A stretch of 64,000 bases of DNA from Diadophis punctatus similis (Eukaryota > Chordata > Lepidosauria > Squamata > Dipsadidae): positions 137,575,126-137,639,125 of the forward strand of contig JALIGW010000003.1 of NCBI GenBank assembly GCA_023053685.1, given 5' to 3'. Below, one piece after another: positions 1 to 11,427 of this stretch. Position numbers and translations under genes: made by a program. A model generated the notes under the pieces. The model worked only from the letters and a program-made list of their open reading frames with translations, had not been told where the DNA came from and searched no databases. Every line of letters begins with the position of its first letter. Position 1 is the stretch's first letter.

Positions 1-23
1 GTGCCATAGGTTCGCCATCACGG
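1..23. mobile_element. Right end of a hAT MITE (gatggcgaacc family), cut by the window edge
   Basis: The first bases match the right terminus of the complete copy at 58417-58798, ending CCATCACGG. Only the last 23 bp are inside the window. Confidence 0.7.
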
Positions 24-900
24 TAGTAGAGTATTGGTGCTGGAGTTTTCAGTGGTCCTCTCATTATAGCCTATTTTTAGGTTTTAGTAAAATTCAGGCA
101 GTGAAGATTGTACCCATTCTCTTCTAGTAAAGTCCAGGACATTACTGGAAGACCACAAAGCCTGGCATTAGACATGTTAGATGAGAACCACATTTAAGCA
201 TCCTAAATTCTCCAAGACCTTGCTTTTTATGATCATAGGTATAAAGTTATATCAACAGAAGGTGATGTCCATGAAAACATTTTAACAGCACCATGAAGAG
301 TTATAAGATACTGTCAACCATTTCCTCCTACTCTGTAATACATTATAGCAGTATGTAAACCTTACATAGGAGTTGTAGGCCGTATTTCTCTTTCTTGCAT
401 GGTGCTGCTTATACAGTGCCAGTTCATTGTTCCATTTAGCTCATAATTGTTTTTACACACAGCCCTCTAAGATTTCTGATAAGAACCTTTCTTAATCCTA
501 CCTAAGGCTGCCAGGATTGCGCTTGAGCCATTTTGCAAAAAAGCAAACAACCCAAACCCAATGTGACTATTTCTAAAGCACAGCCTTTTCTTCACCTAAG
601 AGCACATAAAAACAAATTAAGTATGCAGATAGGAACTCCAGATGAATGTCATTTTGCAAAAGCACCCTGGCCTCCAAATGCAACAAGAAAGAGATTGTGA
701 AGGTTTGTAGTTCTCTACTCCTGATATAAATATTGGAGAATAACTCCCATTCCAGCTGTATGAGATAATGAGACAGAGCACCTCAAAGGTAAGTCAAAGA
801 TGGTGTGTGTCGTTTGTCTGAGAATGATGGCTTAAGATGTCACCCTGGTTTTCTTTCCCTTGCCCCAATTAAGCACCCAGAACTGCATAAATAATTCTTC
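24..900. other. Gene-free stretch
   Basis: Mixed-composition non-coding DNA. I see no open frame, tandem repeat or recognisable element. A donor-like GGTAAGTC occurs near 788 but has no convincing exon in front of it. Confidence 0.5.
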
Positions 901-914
901 TTTTTAGAGAGCAA

Positions 915-1040
915 AGAACATTTAGAATTCTTTATTGGCCAAGTGTGATTAGACACACAAGGAATTTGTCTCCGGTGCATAACCTCTCAGTTTACATACA
1001 ACAATAGTGATAGATCATTATCACTATAGTCATTTTAAAA
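915..1040 (-). repeat. Probable retrotransposon tail fragment
   Basis: The segment beginning with TTCTTTATTGGCCAAGTG resembles a 3' tail I associate with squamate LINE/SINE copies. No coding part or target duplication is visible, so the class and orientation are uncertain. Confidence 0.3.
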
Positions 1041-1229
1041 AAACATTTATCATAAAACATTAGATGCAAAATTTAGTGTTAGTCATCTTTTATATAAGAG
1101 AGTCAAGAAGTAGAGTTAGCAGAGAGAAAGGGCTTGAAGTTGGGGCATTTACCCCTGGTGCTTGTGAAGAATTACTACATTTCTCTCGTAGGATTATGTT
1201 AAACAGAACAAAGAGGCACTGCCTTATAC

Positions 1230-1561
1230 CAGGGATCAGCAACCTTAAACACTCAAAGAGCCATTTGGATCCGTTTTCCACAGAAAAGAAAACACCGGGA
1301 GCCACAAAAGCCTTCCCGTGCCTATTTCCTGAGCGGCCACAGAACTAGCATATGTAGTTGAATTAAACGTTCTGTTTTCTTCTCAAACTTTTCTTGGATT
1401 TATCCATGGTGGGCCTACCGGGGCTCGAAAAGCTCAATAAATTGTGTGCCGCCGGGTATCACACATTGGCGGTTGTGACGCATATTTTGAGCGACAGGGA
1501 GCCGCAGCAGAGGGATGAAAGAGCCACATGCGGCTCCAGAGCCATGCGTTGCTGACCCCTG
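1230..1561. mobile_element. Non-autonomous hAT element (GGTTGCTGACCCCTG family)
   Basis: The termini are near-complementary inverted repeats, CAGGGATCAGCAACC and GTTGCTGACCCCTG. Imperfect 8-bp duplications flank it (ccttatac / gcctatac, two mismatches). Paralogues of the same family lie at 2940 and 53827-56888. There is no transposase ORF, so it is a MITE-type copy. Confidence 0.8.
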
Positions 1562-1609
1562 GCCTATACAGAGTTCCACTGCAAGTCCCTAAAAAAGAAA
1601 GTAAATGTA

Positions 1610-1997
1610 CAGGGAGTGCTCAGCTTACAACAGTTCGTTTAGCGACCGTTCAAAGTTACAACAGCACTGAAAACAGTGACTTATGACCGTTTTTCATACT
1701 TATAGCATCCCTATGGTCACATGATCAAAATTTAGATGCTTGGCATCTGACTCATATTTATGACGGTTGCAGTGACCCCGGGTCGTGCAATCGCCTTTTG
1801 CGATTTTCTGGCAAGCAAAGTCAATGGGGGAACCTGATTCACTTAACAACCGGGTTACTAATTTAAACAACTGCAGTGATTCACTTAACAAGTGTGGCCA
1901 GAAAGGTCGCAAAATGGAGCAAAATTAACGTAACAAATGTCTCACTTAGCAACAGAAATTTTGGGCTCAATTGTGGTCGTAAGTCGAGGAGCAACTG
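1610..1997. mobile_element. Pogo/Tigger-like MITE, copy 1
   Basis: About 390 bp with a CAG...CTG inverted-repeat structure flanked by TA on both sides. The family body is recognisable from repeated phrases such as 'ttaagtgaatcactgcag' and 'cattgactttgcttg'. At least nine relatives lie in this window. TA flanks and CAG/CTG ends suggest the Tc1/mariner-pogo superfamily. No transposase is encoded and the superfamily is inferred from the ends alone. Confidence 0.7.
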
Positions 1998-2179
1998 TAA
2001 TGCCTCAGTGATATATAAATACTAGTGGATACAAAAATATAAAACATTAGTGGAAAAGATACCATTCTATCTCCTCCTCCAACAATTCTATTGCTATTCA
2101 ACACGTATTACAAATCTTTTATTTCAGAGGAGGGCAACTTTAATGGAGGGAATTGGAACAGGAAGACTCCCATTCCCCC

Positions 2180-2181
<2 letters not shown>

Positions 2182-2249
<68 letters not shown>
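2182..2249. repeat. (CA)n microsatellite
   Basis: About 34 uninterrupted CA dinucleotides. Open frames through it (His-Thr repeats) are artefacts. Confidence 0.98.
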
Positions 2250-2251
<2 letters not shown>

Positions 2252-2939
2252 TAAACTCCTGCACTCTCCTCCCCAAACAGCAATTTTACAATTTGGGTAA
2301 GAGGGTTATGAATGTGGATGGGAATGGTTTGCTTTCCAGAAGCTTCAACACCTATTCCCTGCTTTAGATCTCTCCATTCATCCAAAGTTGGGTTGGACTT
2401 GGGAGCAGCTTACCCTTCCCATTCTTACATGTGTCAAAATTTATCTATTTTGATAACATGGTCTTGAAATGTTGAGGCCCCTCTTTGAGCGAACACACCT
2501 ACAGAACAGACAGTGCCATGCCGAATACAAGACAGGAGGGGAGTCACAATCGGTTACAAAGATCAGTGAGATTCCAGCTGGGATAACTTTCTTGTCTAAA
2601 CCCACTTTATCTACCTTTGACACAGTTTTGTAAAATGAGAAAGTTGTAAATTGTAATAAGGTAATTTTCTAGGGAGTAGTTGCCTTACTGGGAGAAGAAT
2701 GCTTGAATTATGTTTAGAACAATATTGGCCATAGATTTGCTTTGCCTTTTTCTCCTGCTGTTATTTGGCAATGTAGGCAGCAAACAAGGATCCCCTACTT
2801 CCCATTTTTGTTCTCTAAGGCTGCTTCAGATGAGGGCAGCCCCTATTGACATACCAGCTGTCCAAGCTTAAGATCTGTCCCTTGTCTGCCTTTTAGCTCA
2901 CCACAGCCCCCTGAATGCTTTGGCTTTCTGAGTCTAGGT
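2250..2939. other. Gene-free stretch
   Basis: Non-coding sequence between the CA repeat and the hAT fragment. Nothing recognised. Confidence 0.5.
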
Positions 2940-3025
2940 CAGGGGTCTGCAAACCTTAAACACTCAAAGAGCCATTTGGACCCGTTTCCCACAGAAAAGA
3001 AAACACTGGGAGCCACAAAACATGG
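2940..3025. mobile_element. Left-end fragment of a hAT element
   Basis: CAGGGGTCTGCAAACC and the following 'cactcaaagagccatttgga' match the left ends at 1230 and 53827. The copy is cut at about 3025, where the BovB fragment begins. No right end is present. Confidence 0.75.
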
Positions 3026-3534
3026 GTTGTTGTTGTTGTTAGTTAGTTGCAAAGTCATGTACGATCCATTGCAACCCCATGGACAACGTTACTTCAGGTC
3101 TTCCTGTTCTCTACCATCCTCTGGAGTCCATTTAAGCTCATGCCTACTGCTTCAGTGACTCCATCCAGCCACCTCATTCTCTGTCGTCCCCTTCTTTTGC
3201 CCTCAATCTTTCCCAACATTAGGCTCTTCTCCAGTGAGTCCGTCCTTCTCATTAGGTGGCCAAAGTATTTGAGTTTCATCTTGAGGATCTGGCCTTCTAA
3301 AGAGCAGTCAGGGTTGATCTCCTCTAGGACTGACCGGTTTGATCGACTTGCAGTCCAAGGGACTCGCAGGAGTCTTCTCCAGCACCATAGTTCAAAGGCC
3401 TCAATTCTTTGGCGCTCAGCCTTTCTTATGGTCCAACTTTCACAGCCATACATTGCAACTGGGAAAACTATAGCCTTGACTATATGCACTTTTGTTGGCA
3501 GGGTGATGTCTCTATTTTTAGTATGCTGTCTAGG
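3026..3534 (-). pseudogene. BovB-type (RTE) LINE, 3' end of the reverse-transcriptase ORF
   Basis: Read on the minus strand, 3500-3094 encodes the C-terminal part of an RTE/BovB polyprotein, with the landmarks YGCESWT, ELWCWRRLLRVPW, YFGHLMRR and RQRMRWLDG. Past 3094 a stop replaces an expected Trp and another replaces an expected Arg before the family's natural end, so the copy is dead. The minus-strand 3' tail ends in a short (AAC)n run at 3026-3045, as in BovB elements. It is severely 5' truncated, with no endonuclease and no catalytic RT core. It abuts a hAT fragment on the left and a GC-rich MITE on the right. BovB is known from squamates and from ruminants after horizontal transfer. Confidence 0.9.
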
Positions 3535-3535
3535 G

Positions 3536-3763
3536 TTAGGCATCCCACCGAACTGGGAGCGATCTCCAGTTGGCCACGCCCCTGAACCGGCTCTCTCGAC
3601 GGCACCGTAGGCGGCGCCATCTTGTTTTTGCTTCTGCGCATGTGCAGAAGCTTGGTTTTTGGCACTGCGCATGCACTTGCATGGCCGCGTGGCGCACAAT
3701 GTGTGCAGGCCCATGCGGCGCAGGAGGAAGTAACCGGCGGCGAGGTAAGTTAGAACCATCCCT
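3536..3763. mobile_element. GC-rich hAT-like MITE fragment
   Basis: The segment shares 'gccatcttgtttt', 'ggcactgcgcatgc' and 'ggtaagttagaacc' with the cores of the SPIN-like elements at 34767 and 61534. It appears inserted in, or next to, a decayed pogo-like copy that resumes at about 3764. The left boundary is uncertain. Confidence 0.5.
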
Positions 3764-3970
3764 GTTCCAGGGGCATATGATCACCTTTTGCAACTTTCTG
3801 ATACGCAAAGCCAAGTGGGAAGCCAGATTCATTTAATAACTATGTTACTAACTTAACAACTGCAGCAATTCACTTAACAACCATTGCAAGAAAGGTCATA
3901 AAATGGGACGAAACTCAGTTAACAACTATCTCATTTAGCTCAATTATTGTCATAAGTTGAAGACTACCTG
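3764..3970. mobile_element. Pogo/Tigger-like MITE, copy 2 (partial)
   Basis: The second half of the family is present, ending GAAGACTACCTG before TA. The first half is missing at the junction with the GC-rich MITE. Confidence 0.7.
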
Positions 3971-4880
3971 TATAGATCTCGCTCAAAGTCTGTTCCTCTC
4001 AAACATGTTAAAAATAAAATCATGTATCTTTGACTTTTCTCTTTTTTTCATGCTGTATGAATATTTCCTACCACTATCCAGTACAGAAGAGCAATGTTAT
4101 CTTTTTCTTGTAAGCAACTATACATCCCATGCAGAATCTACAGATAGAAAATCCATCGCTCTTTCTCCACTGTTTAAATTCTATGGTATTTTATTTCTAA
4201 GACAGTTTGTTTCTCATTTTTGCATTTTCCATAGGTTTGATTGGTTCCTTTTTAATAAACTATTAATATTAATCTGTTCAGAAGTATGCTTATTCTCAAT
4301 TAAGAAAAAAATGAAGTCTTCTGCCACTGTACCTGATTAGTGGAATTAGGCAATTATGTTTATGTTTTGTCATTTATTCTGAAGTTCTTTTACATTAAGA
4401 ATAATCTTCCCATCAACTAAAACTACCCCTAGTTAACATGAAATGAATCTTAAACTGATGTTCTATATTTTCCCCTAGGAAATAATTGTGAATGTTCTTT
4501 TTCTATTGTTAGAAATCCTGTGCAACTCACTACATTACACCCACACTGAAAACATGTCCAAATACTGATTCCTCGCCCCTCAGGTTCACTTCTTTATTTA
4601 TTCCTCCATAGAGGCTTTTTTCTCTTAAGTCTTTTATTTCTCTCATAAAAATCCTTTAGTTGGCCATTAGTCTGAGGGACTGCTCTTATTCAAGGCCTCA
4701 GCATTAAGTTTACAACATAAATACCAAAAAGTACAGACTAATATTGCAAAAAAATAATAATTCTTTTTGGCATTCCCAGGGCACTGTGAAATCTTCACCA
4801 TATCATAACTGAGACATCTGCCTTCCACTGTAATGCTCTTGCTCTCTAAAAAAAAATCACTTTATTTATTGCACAGAATT
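3971..4880. other. AT-rich gene-free stretch
   Basis: A 127-codon frame at 3957-4340 has low-complexity Phe/Leu-rich composition and no recognisable domain. I treat it as chance. Confidence 0.5.
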
Positions 4881-5270
4881 TCCTGCTATGCATCATTATA
4901 TTTGATAGATTATATGTCAGCAAGTCTTTTTCGATTCCTAATGACCACATAGATAGATTTTCTCCAAGACTATTATTCCTAACCTGTTCTTTAAGTCTCC
5001 CAACAGTGCACTCAATAGCAATAGCAATGGCACTTAGACTTATATACCGCTTCACGGTGCTTTACAGCCCTCTCTAAGCGGTTTACAGAGTCAGCATATT
5101 GCCCCAACAATCTGGATTCTCATTGCAACTGAGTCCACTCACCCTACTACTTGTCATCCTCTTCTCTTCTTTCCTTTCACCTTTCCCAGCATGAGAATCT
5201 TTTCAAGAGAGCTTGGTCTTCACATAATGTGTCCAAAGTAAGATAATTTGAGCCAGGGCATTTGTGGCTC
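4881..5270 (-). repeat. Decayed RTE-type LINE 3' fragment interrupted by a SINE
   Basis: 4900-5012 and about 5140-5265 look like two parts of a minus-strand RTE-class 3' region (for example 'ctaatgaccacatagataga' and 'cataatgtgtccaaagtaag'). They are separated by the SINE at 5014-5135. The assignment rests on recalled similarity to squamate RTE copies and is tentative. Confidence 0.4.
5014..5135 (-). mobile_element. tRNA-derived SINE, 3' part
   Basis: The tail 'cacttagacttatatacc' and 'gcggtttacagagtcagcat' match the longer minus-strand copies at 30628 and 53106. The tRNA-like head is missing here. Confidence 0.7.
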
Positions 5271-5274
5271 AAAT

Positions 5275-5432
5275 CAGTAGTGGGTTCTAAATCCTGTCGC
5301 TACCAGTTTGCAACACTTCTGTACATGCGCAGAAGCATCCCGGGTGGGTGGGCGGAGCCTCCCCCACCGCCGCTACCCGTTCGCCGAAACAACCGGGAGC
5401 AACTGGGAGCAACTGGGAACAACCCACTGCTG
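5275..5432. mobile_element. hAT MITE (CAGTAGTGGGTTC family)
   Basis: 158 bp with termini CAGTAGTGGGTTC and CCCACTGCTG, flanked by 8-bp duplications gctcaaat / gctcaagt. It is closely related to the copy at 38235-38351. Confidence 0.85.
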
Positions 5433-5609
5433 GCTCAAGTGAAAACTCTGAATTGATTTGTTCAGTGATTCATTTGATTGTTTTTTTAAGCTGTCACATC
5501 TGCCACATCAAAGTTCAAAATTGTCAAATGTTCTTTCTATCCTATTTCTTCAAAGTCCAACTCTGTAGATCTACGGATCTTGAAGGAAGCAGACAGATAT
5601 ACCTTAAGG

Positions 5610-6299
5610 CCATGATGGTGAACCTATGGCACGCGTGTCGGAAGTGGCATGCAGAGCCATTTCTCCGGGCATGTGGAGCCGTTGCCTGTTCCTCTTCTGG
5701 GTTCCGGTGCACTGGCCAGCTGGTCTTCACGCATGCGGGAGCGCTAGAAACCGAAAGAGCAGCCACCCGGTGCGCATGCATGCGCTGGGAAGATGGTCTT
5801 CTGGTTTCCGGCACGTGAATGCACACTGGCCACCTGGTCTTCCGGTTTCTGGCGTGCATGCACGTGCAAAGACTAGCTGGCCACTGCGCATGCGCATGCC
5901 AGAACTCACAAGGGGAGCAAGAGCAAGGGGTGTGGAGCAGCTAGCCAGGACAGGCGGGACGGGGCTTCCCTTCCTCCCTGCCCGAGTGGGCTTCTTGCAC
6001 AGCCCCAGCCCTCCGGTCCGCGGCACTGCCGCACGTCCGTGGTCTGGAGTGCCTGGCCAGCTCGGGCGCAAGGGGCAGTGGAACAGGATTTGCTGGCTGA
6101 GTGGGCGCCCGCTACTCCTGCCGCTGCAAGGGGGCGGCAGCGGTTCTCACACTGCCGATCCTGGCCAGGATGCTGGAGCAGGAAAAGCAGGAGGAGTCGC
6201 TGTCAGGGAGGCGAGCTGCCCCAGGAGGGCTGGAGGAGAGCGCAGCATGGAGATGCCGCCGAGGGGTAAGAGGCGGGCCAGTCATGTTAGCAGTCACTG
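5610..6299. mobile_element. Long hAT MITE of the gatggcgaacc family with internal repeats
   Basis: It begins CCATGATGGTGAACC and ends GTCACTG, flanked by ccttaagg / ccctaagg (one mismatch). At about 690 bp it is larger than its relatives. 5700-5900 holds imperfect tandem units built on 'ctggtcttccggtttc' and CGCATGCG-type motifs. It is GC-rich. The overlapping frames in it (up to 228 codons) show no domain. Confidence 0.75.
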
Positions 6300-6309
6300 C
6301 CCTAAGGCC

Positions 6310-6920
6310 TAAGTAATATAGATCTTAAGATGCCTGGAAAACAACTGGCAACTAGTGCAGGTCTTTTAGCATAGATAGCATAGAGACCAGATGTTGTACA
6401 CTAGTTAGCAACTTAGTTCTGCAGTATAACTCCATGTAGGATATGGTAATTGTGATGAAGGTGAGAAATGGTGTTAGATCCAAATGGTTCAGAAGTATTT
6501 GCAGCCAATACAGTATAAACAAATCTCCATAAATGATCCTTGCCCCAGTGGCTACATGGTTTAGAGATGGTAGACAACCAAGGAGAACTTTGATGCAATA
6601 AACTTCTCATTTATGGGAAGTAGTGTCTATGACTCACTTATATCAACTTTCTCAATTTGTTTTTCTATTGATCAATAGCGCCTCTGTCTTATCTAAAGTA
6701 ATACCAGTTAATTCAAATTCACCTAGTCATTACTAAATGTAGGCAATGATTAAGGAAATAGCAAGAACTAATAGATCTGGGCATCATCATTGTGCTAGTG
6801 ACATCTCATTCCAAACTCCAGACATTCTCCCAATGGTTTAATATAAATCTTTAATTGCCAAAGAGAATAAATGGAACATAGAAGACCTACATAACAATAG
6901 CTGAGATGCTGAACAATAGT
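6310..6920 (-). repeat. Possible decayed L2-type LINE fragment
   Basis: Phrases such as 'cgcctctgtcttatctaaag' and 'atctgggcatcatcattgtg' resemble antisense L2/CR1-class sequence, but no convincing frame survives. Confidence 0.3.
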
Positions 6921-7832
6921 TGAAGTTGCCCAGTGTAATTTTCAAATATGCAAGTTAGCAGGAAGAACTTTTCATTCTTTTTACTTCCTATTTTAAAACT
7001 TTCCTACTTTATCCTCCTAGCAAATCCAAACCACCATTTTATCCAGAGTTTTTAAAAATGATATTAGTGGTAAGATGGAAGTGTTGCAGTCTGATGGTGT
7101 AGATTCATCAAGTTTGTGCAATGCCAAAGTCTTTGCCTCAATAAACCTCTGACACTATATATTTGTGATAAGAAGTAGGCAGACATTTTCCTTTCTTGTA
7201 TTTGGGTTCAGAGATCCCCTTCCACTAACTAAAAGGTGTTACTTGGACAAGTTGAGCAACATGTAACATAGACACGTGTGTGTAAAATCTAGTTGTCATT
7301 CACTGGCCTATTGTTTTCTTTCAAACTACATAAAGTAAAAACAGCTTGAGTTTACATTGCAGAAATGTTAGAGAAGTGCCATTTCTACATTGCAATAAAA
7401 GGACGTCTTGGAAGTAAAAGTTCAAGAGGAAATGACAAGAATGTTATGTTTCATTAAAACCAAGAACGTTAATATGGAACCTAGCAAGATATTTGCAACA
7501 TGAACACACTTGATGAACATATTGGTGCTCATATTGCTAAACCAATGAAAAGTGCTATAATTTGGGTTAACAAAGGTTAGCAATGGCTTAGAATCAGGGG
7601 TCAGGCAGGAATAGTGTTTCAAAATATTTCTACAGCAATCAGTTTCGTTTAGATGTTTTTAACCTCCATAAAAGAAAGGATGCAATAGAAGTCTTTACGA
7701 TAAAGAAAATAAAAACTTTTCTCAGTGTAGAAATTCCCTTTTAATGAGAAATAATTTGCTTAAAAGATACTAAGGTTTTGTACACTCTCTTCTTGTTTAG
7801 CAACTGCATTCTATTCCAATGATTTGCTTATT
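6921..7832. other. AT-rich gene-free stretch
   Basis: No element or open frame recognised. Confidence 0.5.

Positions 7833-7904
<72 letters not shown>
7833..7904. repeat. (GA)n microsatellite
   Basis: About 36 GA units with one AA interruption near its start. Arg-Glu frames through it are artefacts. Confidence 0.98.
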
Positions 7905-7907
<3 letters not shown>

Positions 7908-8111
7908 CAAAGATCAGTGGTTGCTGCTGTGCCATTCAGATAAAGTTCCTGTATACAGTATCCTGTGCCTGACCCATTTTCCCCCTTTTTTGCTGCCTCA
8001 TGGGGTAGATAGATTGTTTAAACAAGCTGTCCACATATTCCTGAGGTGTTGTTCTCTGCAGTGTAGTCTTCCCTAAAATATGCTAACTGAAATTTATCAA
8101 GTCAGTTTGTT

Positions 8112-8334
8112 CTAGTGAGTAAGTCACCGGCTAGAAAGCAAGAGACCATGAGTTCAAGTCCTGCCTAAGCTATAAAAGGCAGCTGGGTGACCTTGGGCCT
8201 GTCACTCTCTCTCAGCCTCACCTCAGAGAGTTGTTGTGAGGAGAATAGGAGGAGAAAAGTGTGTTGGATATCTTTGCTGCCATGAATTATTTGTAAAAAT
8301 AATAAAGGCAGGATGTAAATAAACAAATAAATAA
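8112..8334 (+). mobile_element. tRNA-derived SINE with LINE-like tail
   Basis: The head carries a B-box-like 'gagttcaagtcctgcc'. The body has 'gctgggtgaccttgggcctg' and 'gttgttgtgaggag', and the tail ends in AATAAA-type repeats. This is the layout of squamate tRNA-head SINEs. The boundaries are approximate. Confidence 0.65.
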
Positions 8335-8335
8335 A

Positions 8336-9419
8336 AAACAAGGTCAGCTGTCTGATCTCACTTAGTTGATTAGAATCCTGTTGCTGCCTGAAACTGACTA
8401 GATTTTAATCACACTGAAGACTTTTTTTATGAGGTGCATAAAATTTCATTGTAAATGCACACATCGGTCATACATTTTTTATGACAGTTTATTAATGTCA
8501 TATTTGCAAATAGACAGCCAACCAAAGTAATTGCTAACCGAGGAATGACTGTACAAATAAACTGGACTACTGGTCTTTCAGATGAAGGTGCTTATATTAG
8601 TGATTGTCAGATGCTATAATATTGTTTCTGAATTTCTGAATGCTTCTAGAACATTCATTAGAAACCAAATATACATGCTAAACATTCTGTGTTAGAATCC
8701 CATTTAGCATACAAAATATGGGTTACATTAATTACTGCAGCAAACAATAAACAGGTTGTAAATTAAATTGGACGTAACAGTTTTCTTCCTTAAGGGCCTA
8801 CACAAGATTATTATCATACTTGTTTGTATTTCCACAATAGCATTGATTATGCTGGGGAAAAAATACATTATCCCAAATACATTATCCCATTACTAGAAAG
8901 TAGAGATTGAATCTCAGCTCACCTTCAAGTTTGCTTTTACTTTTAAATATTTTCCAACTTTCACATTTTTTCCACCAACCTAAATATAGGATGTTTGGAG
9001 GTGAAAGATGTTGTTTGACTGATACTGCCAATCTGTGTCTCCACGTTGCTTTCCTGAGTAATTTTGAACATTGTGTGGTAACATAATCTAATTTCTACAT
9101 TGTGTAAAATTATAAAATTGCGAAGTTGGAATTGACTTTGTGGTACATTATTCCCTAAATTATTTTTAATAATTATTTTTATTATTTAAATAATTTTTAT
9201 TTAATCGTACATTTTATAGCATTTAGAAACACATTTCTAAATATTTGAATATATATTTACAGTGGCTAAAAATAACGATCAATGCCAGTCAGTGATGATG
9301 CCAATAAGGATCTCAGGGTTTTAATAATTTTAATAGTTGGCCTGGGTTAAGGCTTTTTTAATGTGATGTGGATATTTTAATTTGAAAAGGTTTATAGCAT
9401 TGTAATTATGAAAAAATGG
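8336..9419. other. AT-rich gene-free stretch
   Basis: Nothing recognised. A weak pogo-like phrase near 8480-8560 is too decayed to assign. Confidence 0.5.
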
Positions 9420-9427
9420 CTTTACAT

Positions 9428-9673
9428 CAGTGGTGAAATCCATTTTTTTTACTACCGGTTCTGTGGGCGTGGCTTGGTGGGTGTGGTGTGGCTTAGTGGG
9501 CATGGCAGGGAAAGGATACTGCAAAATCCCCATTTCCTCCTGATCAGCTGGGACTCAGAGAATAGATGGGGGCGGGGCCAGTCAGAGGTGGTATTTACCG
9601 GTTCTCCGAACTACTCAAAATTTCCGCTACCGGTTCTCCAGAAATTGTCAGAACCTGCTGGATTTCACCCCTG
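9428..9673. mobile_element. hAT MITE (CAGTGGTGAAATCC family)
   Basis: 246 bp with ends CAGTGGTGAAATCC and GGATTTCACCCCTG, flanked by a perfect 8-bp duplication (ctttacat). Confidence 0.9.
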
Positions 9674-9844
9674 CTTTACATTCTCAACTATACTAAAGTA
9701 TACTCAACTATACTAAGCTAAAAGTATCTGCTAGATAAGAATCTTTTACCAGAAGAGGTAAAATAATTTTTACCAGAATGGAAAGAATATTGATGATGGA
9801 GACGCCCAATATAACTTATAACTTAAACTTCAGTCTTGTTATCC

Positions 9845-9925
9845 ATTTGCCCTGGAATAAACCCCATTGGACTTACCTCTGAATAGGCATGCATAAGATT
9901 GCATTGTTAATGTAGCCTTTAGCAT
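9845..9925 (+). repeat. Old interspersed repeat fragment
   Basis: 'ataaaccccattggacttac' and 'aggcatgcataagattgca' belong to a motif I associate with an old amniote repeat. A similar fragment lies at about 24710-24770. Class uncertain. Confidence 0.4.
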
Positions 9926-10185
9926 AATACCGTAGAGGTCAAAGACGTTCACCTGATAAGTGTGGCTTAAAGTCCATCAACATACTTGCATAATATAGCA
10001 TTGCTTTTTGGAAAGATATACTGGTCATTTTAAGTGATGAGGCCACGGAAATATTATCTATAATGTCAAAAGATTCCAGGAACAAACTTAGCAGTAAAAT
10101 CTGCTGTTGAAAATACAGTGAATCCCTAAATCATAATAGGAATTGTGCACAAATTCTTTTTTTAATATTACAAATTCAAGTAATA

Positions 10186-10569
10186 CAGATAGTCCTTAAC
10201 GTATGACAATTGAGCCCAAAATTTATGTTGCTCAGTGAGAAATTTGTTAAGTGAGTTTTGCAACATTTTACAACTTTTCTTGCCACATTTGTTAAGTGAA
10301 TCACTGCAGTTCTTAAATTAGTGTTAAGTGAATCTGGTTTCCCCATTGTCTTTGCTAGTCAGGAGGTCACAAAAGGGACTCTGGAACACTGCAATTGTCA
10401 TAAATATGAGTCAATTGTCAAGCATCTGAATGTAAATCACGTGACCATGGGGATTCCGCAATGATCCTGCAACAGTCGTTAAGTGTGAAAAATAGTCATG
10501 TCACTTTTTTCAGTGCCATTGTAACTTTGAATGGTCACTAAATGAACTGTTGTAGCCAAGAATTACCTA
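10186..10569. mobile_element. Pogo/Tigger-like MITE, copy 3
   Basis: Full-length relative running from 'cagatagtccttaac' to 'aattaccta' between TA flanks. The family phrase 'cacatttgttaagtgaatca' is present. Confidence 0.7.
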
Positions 10570-11425
10570 TATTAAATATGTAGATGATAAATCCCACCAA
10601 ATATGTTGTTAAAATAAAATAAATAAAAATAAATTTCTCTCACAAGCTACTAAACTTTTCTTTCTTTAAGTTTGCTCAAATCATCTTGGAACAACCTAAG
10701 GGTCAAGTAAAATCCTTATAGTTAAAGCCCATGCAACTGAATTAAATTAAATTGACTTGAGCAGTTCTCCTTCCAGAGGCCAATTCTACCACCCATGTCT
10801 TACTCTTTAATAAGGGACAGTGACAATCCCATTCCCGCCCTTTTAAATTATCTAAGATTCTAAGTCAATGGAATGACTCACTATTGTCATAGGTATACTA
10901 TTGCCACATTTGTTTATGTATTCTACTATCATTCTTGTACTTGGACATTGGTATAGATATTCAAACCAATATCCAGGTGGATTATGAACTGATAAAAAGA
11001 AAGAAATGCTAACAAAGTACAGTACCGCATTTGCAGAAACAATGCTGATCTGTGTCTACTTGTTGCTTACATTACATCCCTGCAACTTATTGTTACAACA
11101 TGTAGCTTATTGTTACCCAATATTTAACAGCAACTGTAAATAAGCTACAAGGGCCTCAAATAATCACAAATGAATCCTATTAATGTTAGGAATAATAATT
11201 CTAATTCAAAGAGATCCTATGTGCATGATTCTTGGGCATGTTTTTCAAGTGGAATGGTGACAGTATAAGCAAGGCCTTTGACAATTATGTTTGACATTTT
11301 CAGTAGCATGAATAATTATGTATATTTAAGAAAGAAGTCTCAGACTCGGACACATTTGAGCCATATTTAATTTTTTTTACAATAAATATAAGGAAAAGTC
11401 ATCTAAAAGTCATAATAAATATATT
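10570..11425. other. AT-rich gene-free stretch
   Basis: No element or frame recognised. Confidence 0.5.
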
Positions 11426-11427
11426 TT

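Noticed and set aside
2050..2367. 105-codon frame with a His-Thr run
   Set aside because: It is a translation of the (CA)n microsatellite.
5626..6312. 228-codon frame
   Set aside because: It lies inside a hAT MITE with clear ends and target duplication. GC-rich, with frames open on both strands and no domain.
7819..8076. 85-codon frame with an Arg-Glu run
   Set aside because: It is a translation of the (GA)n microsatellite.
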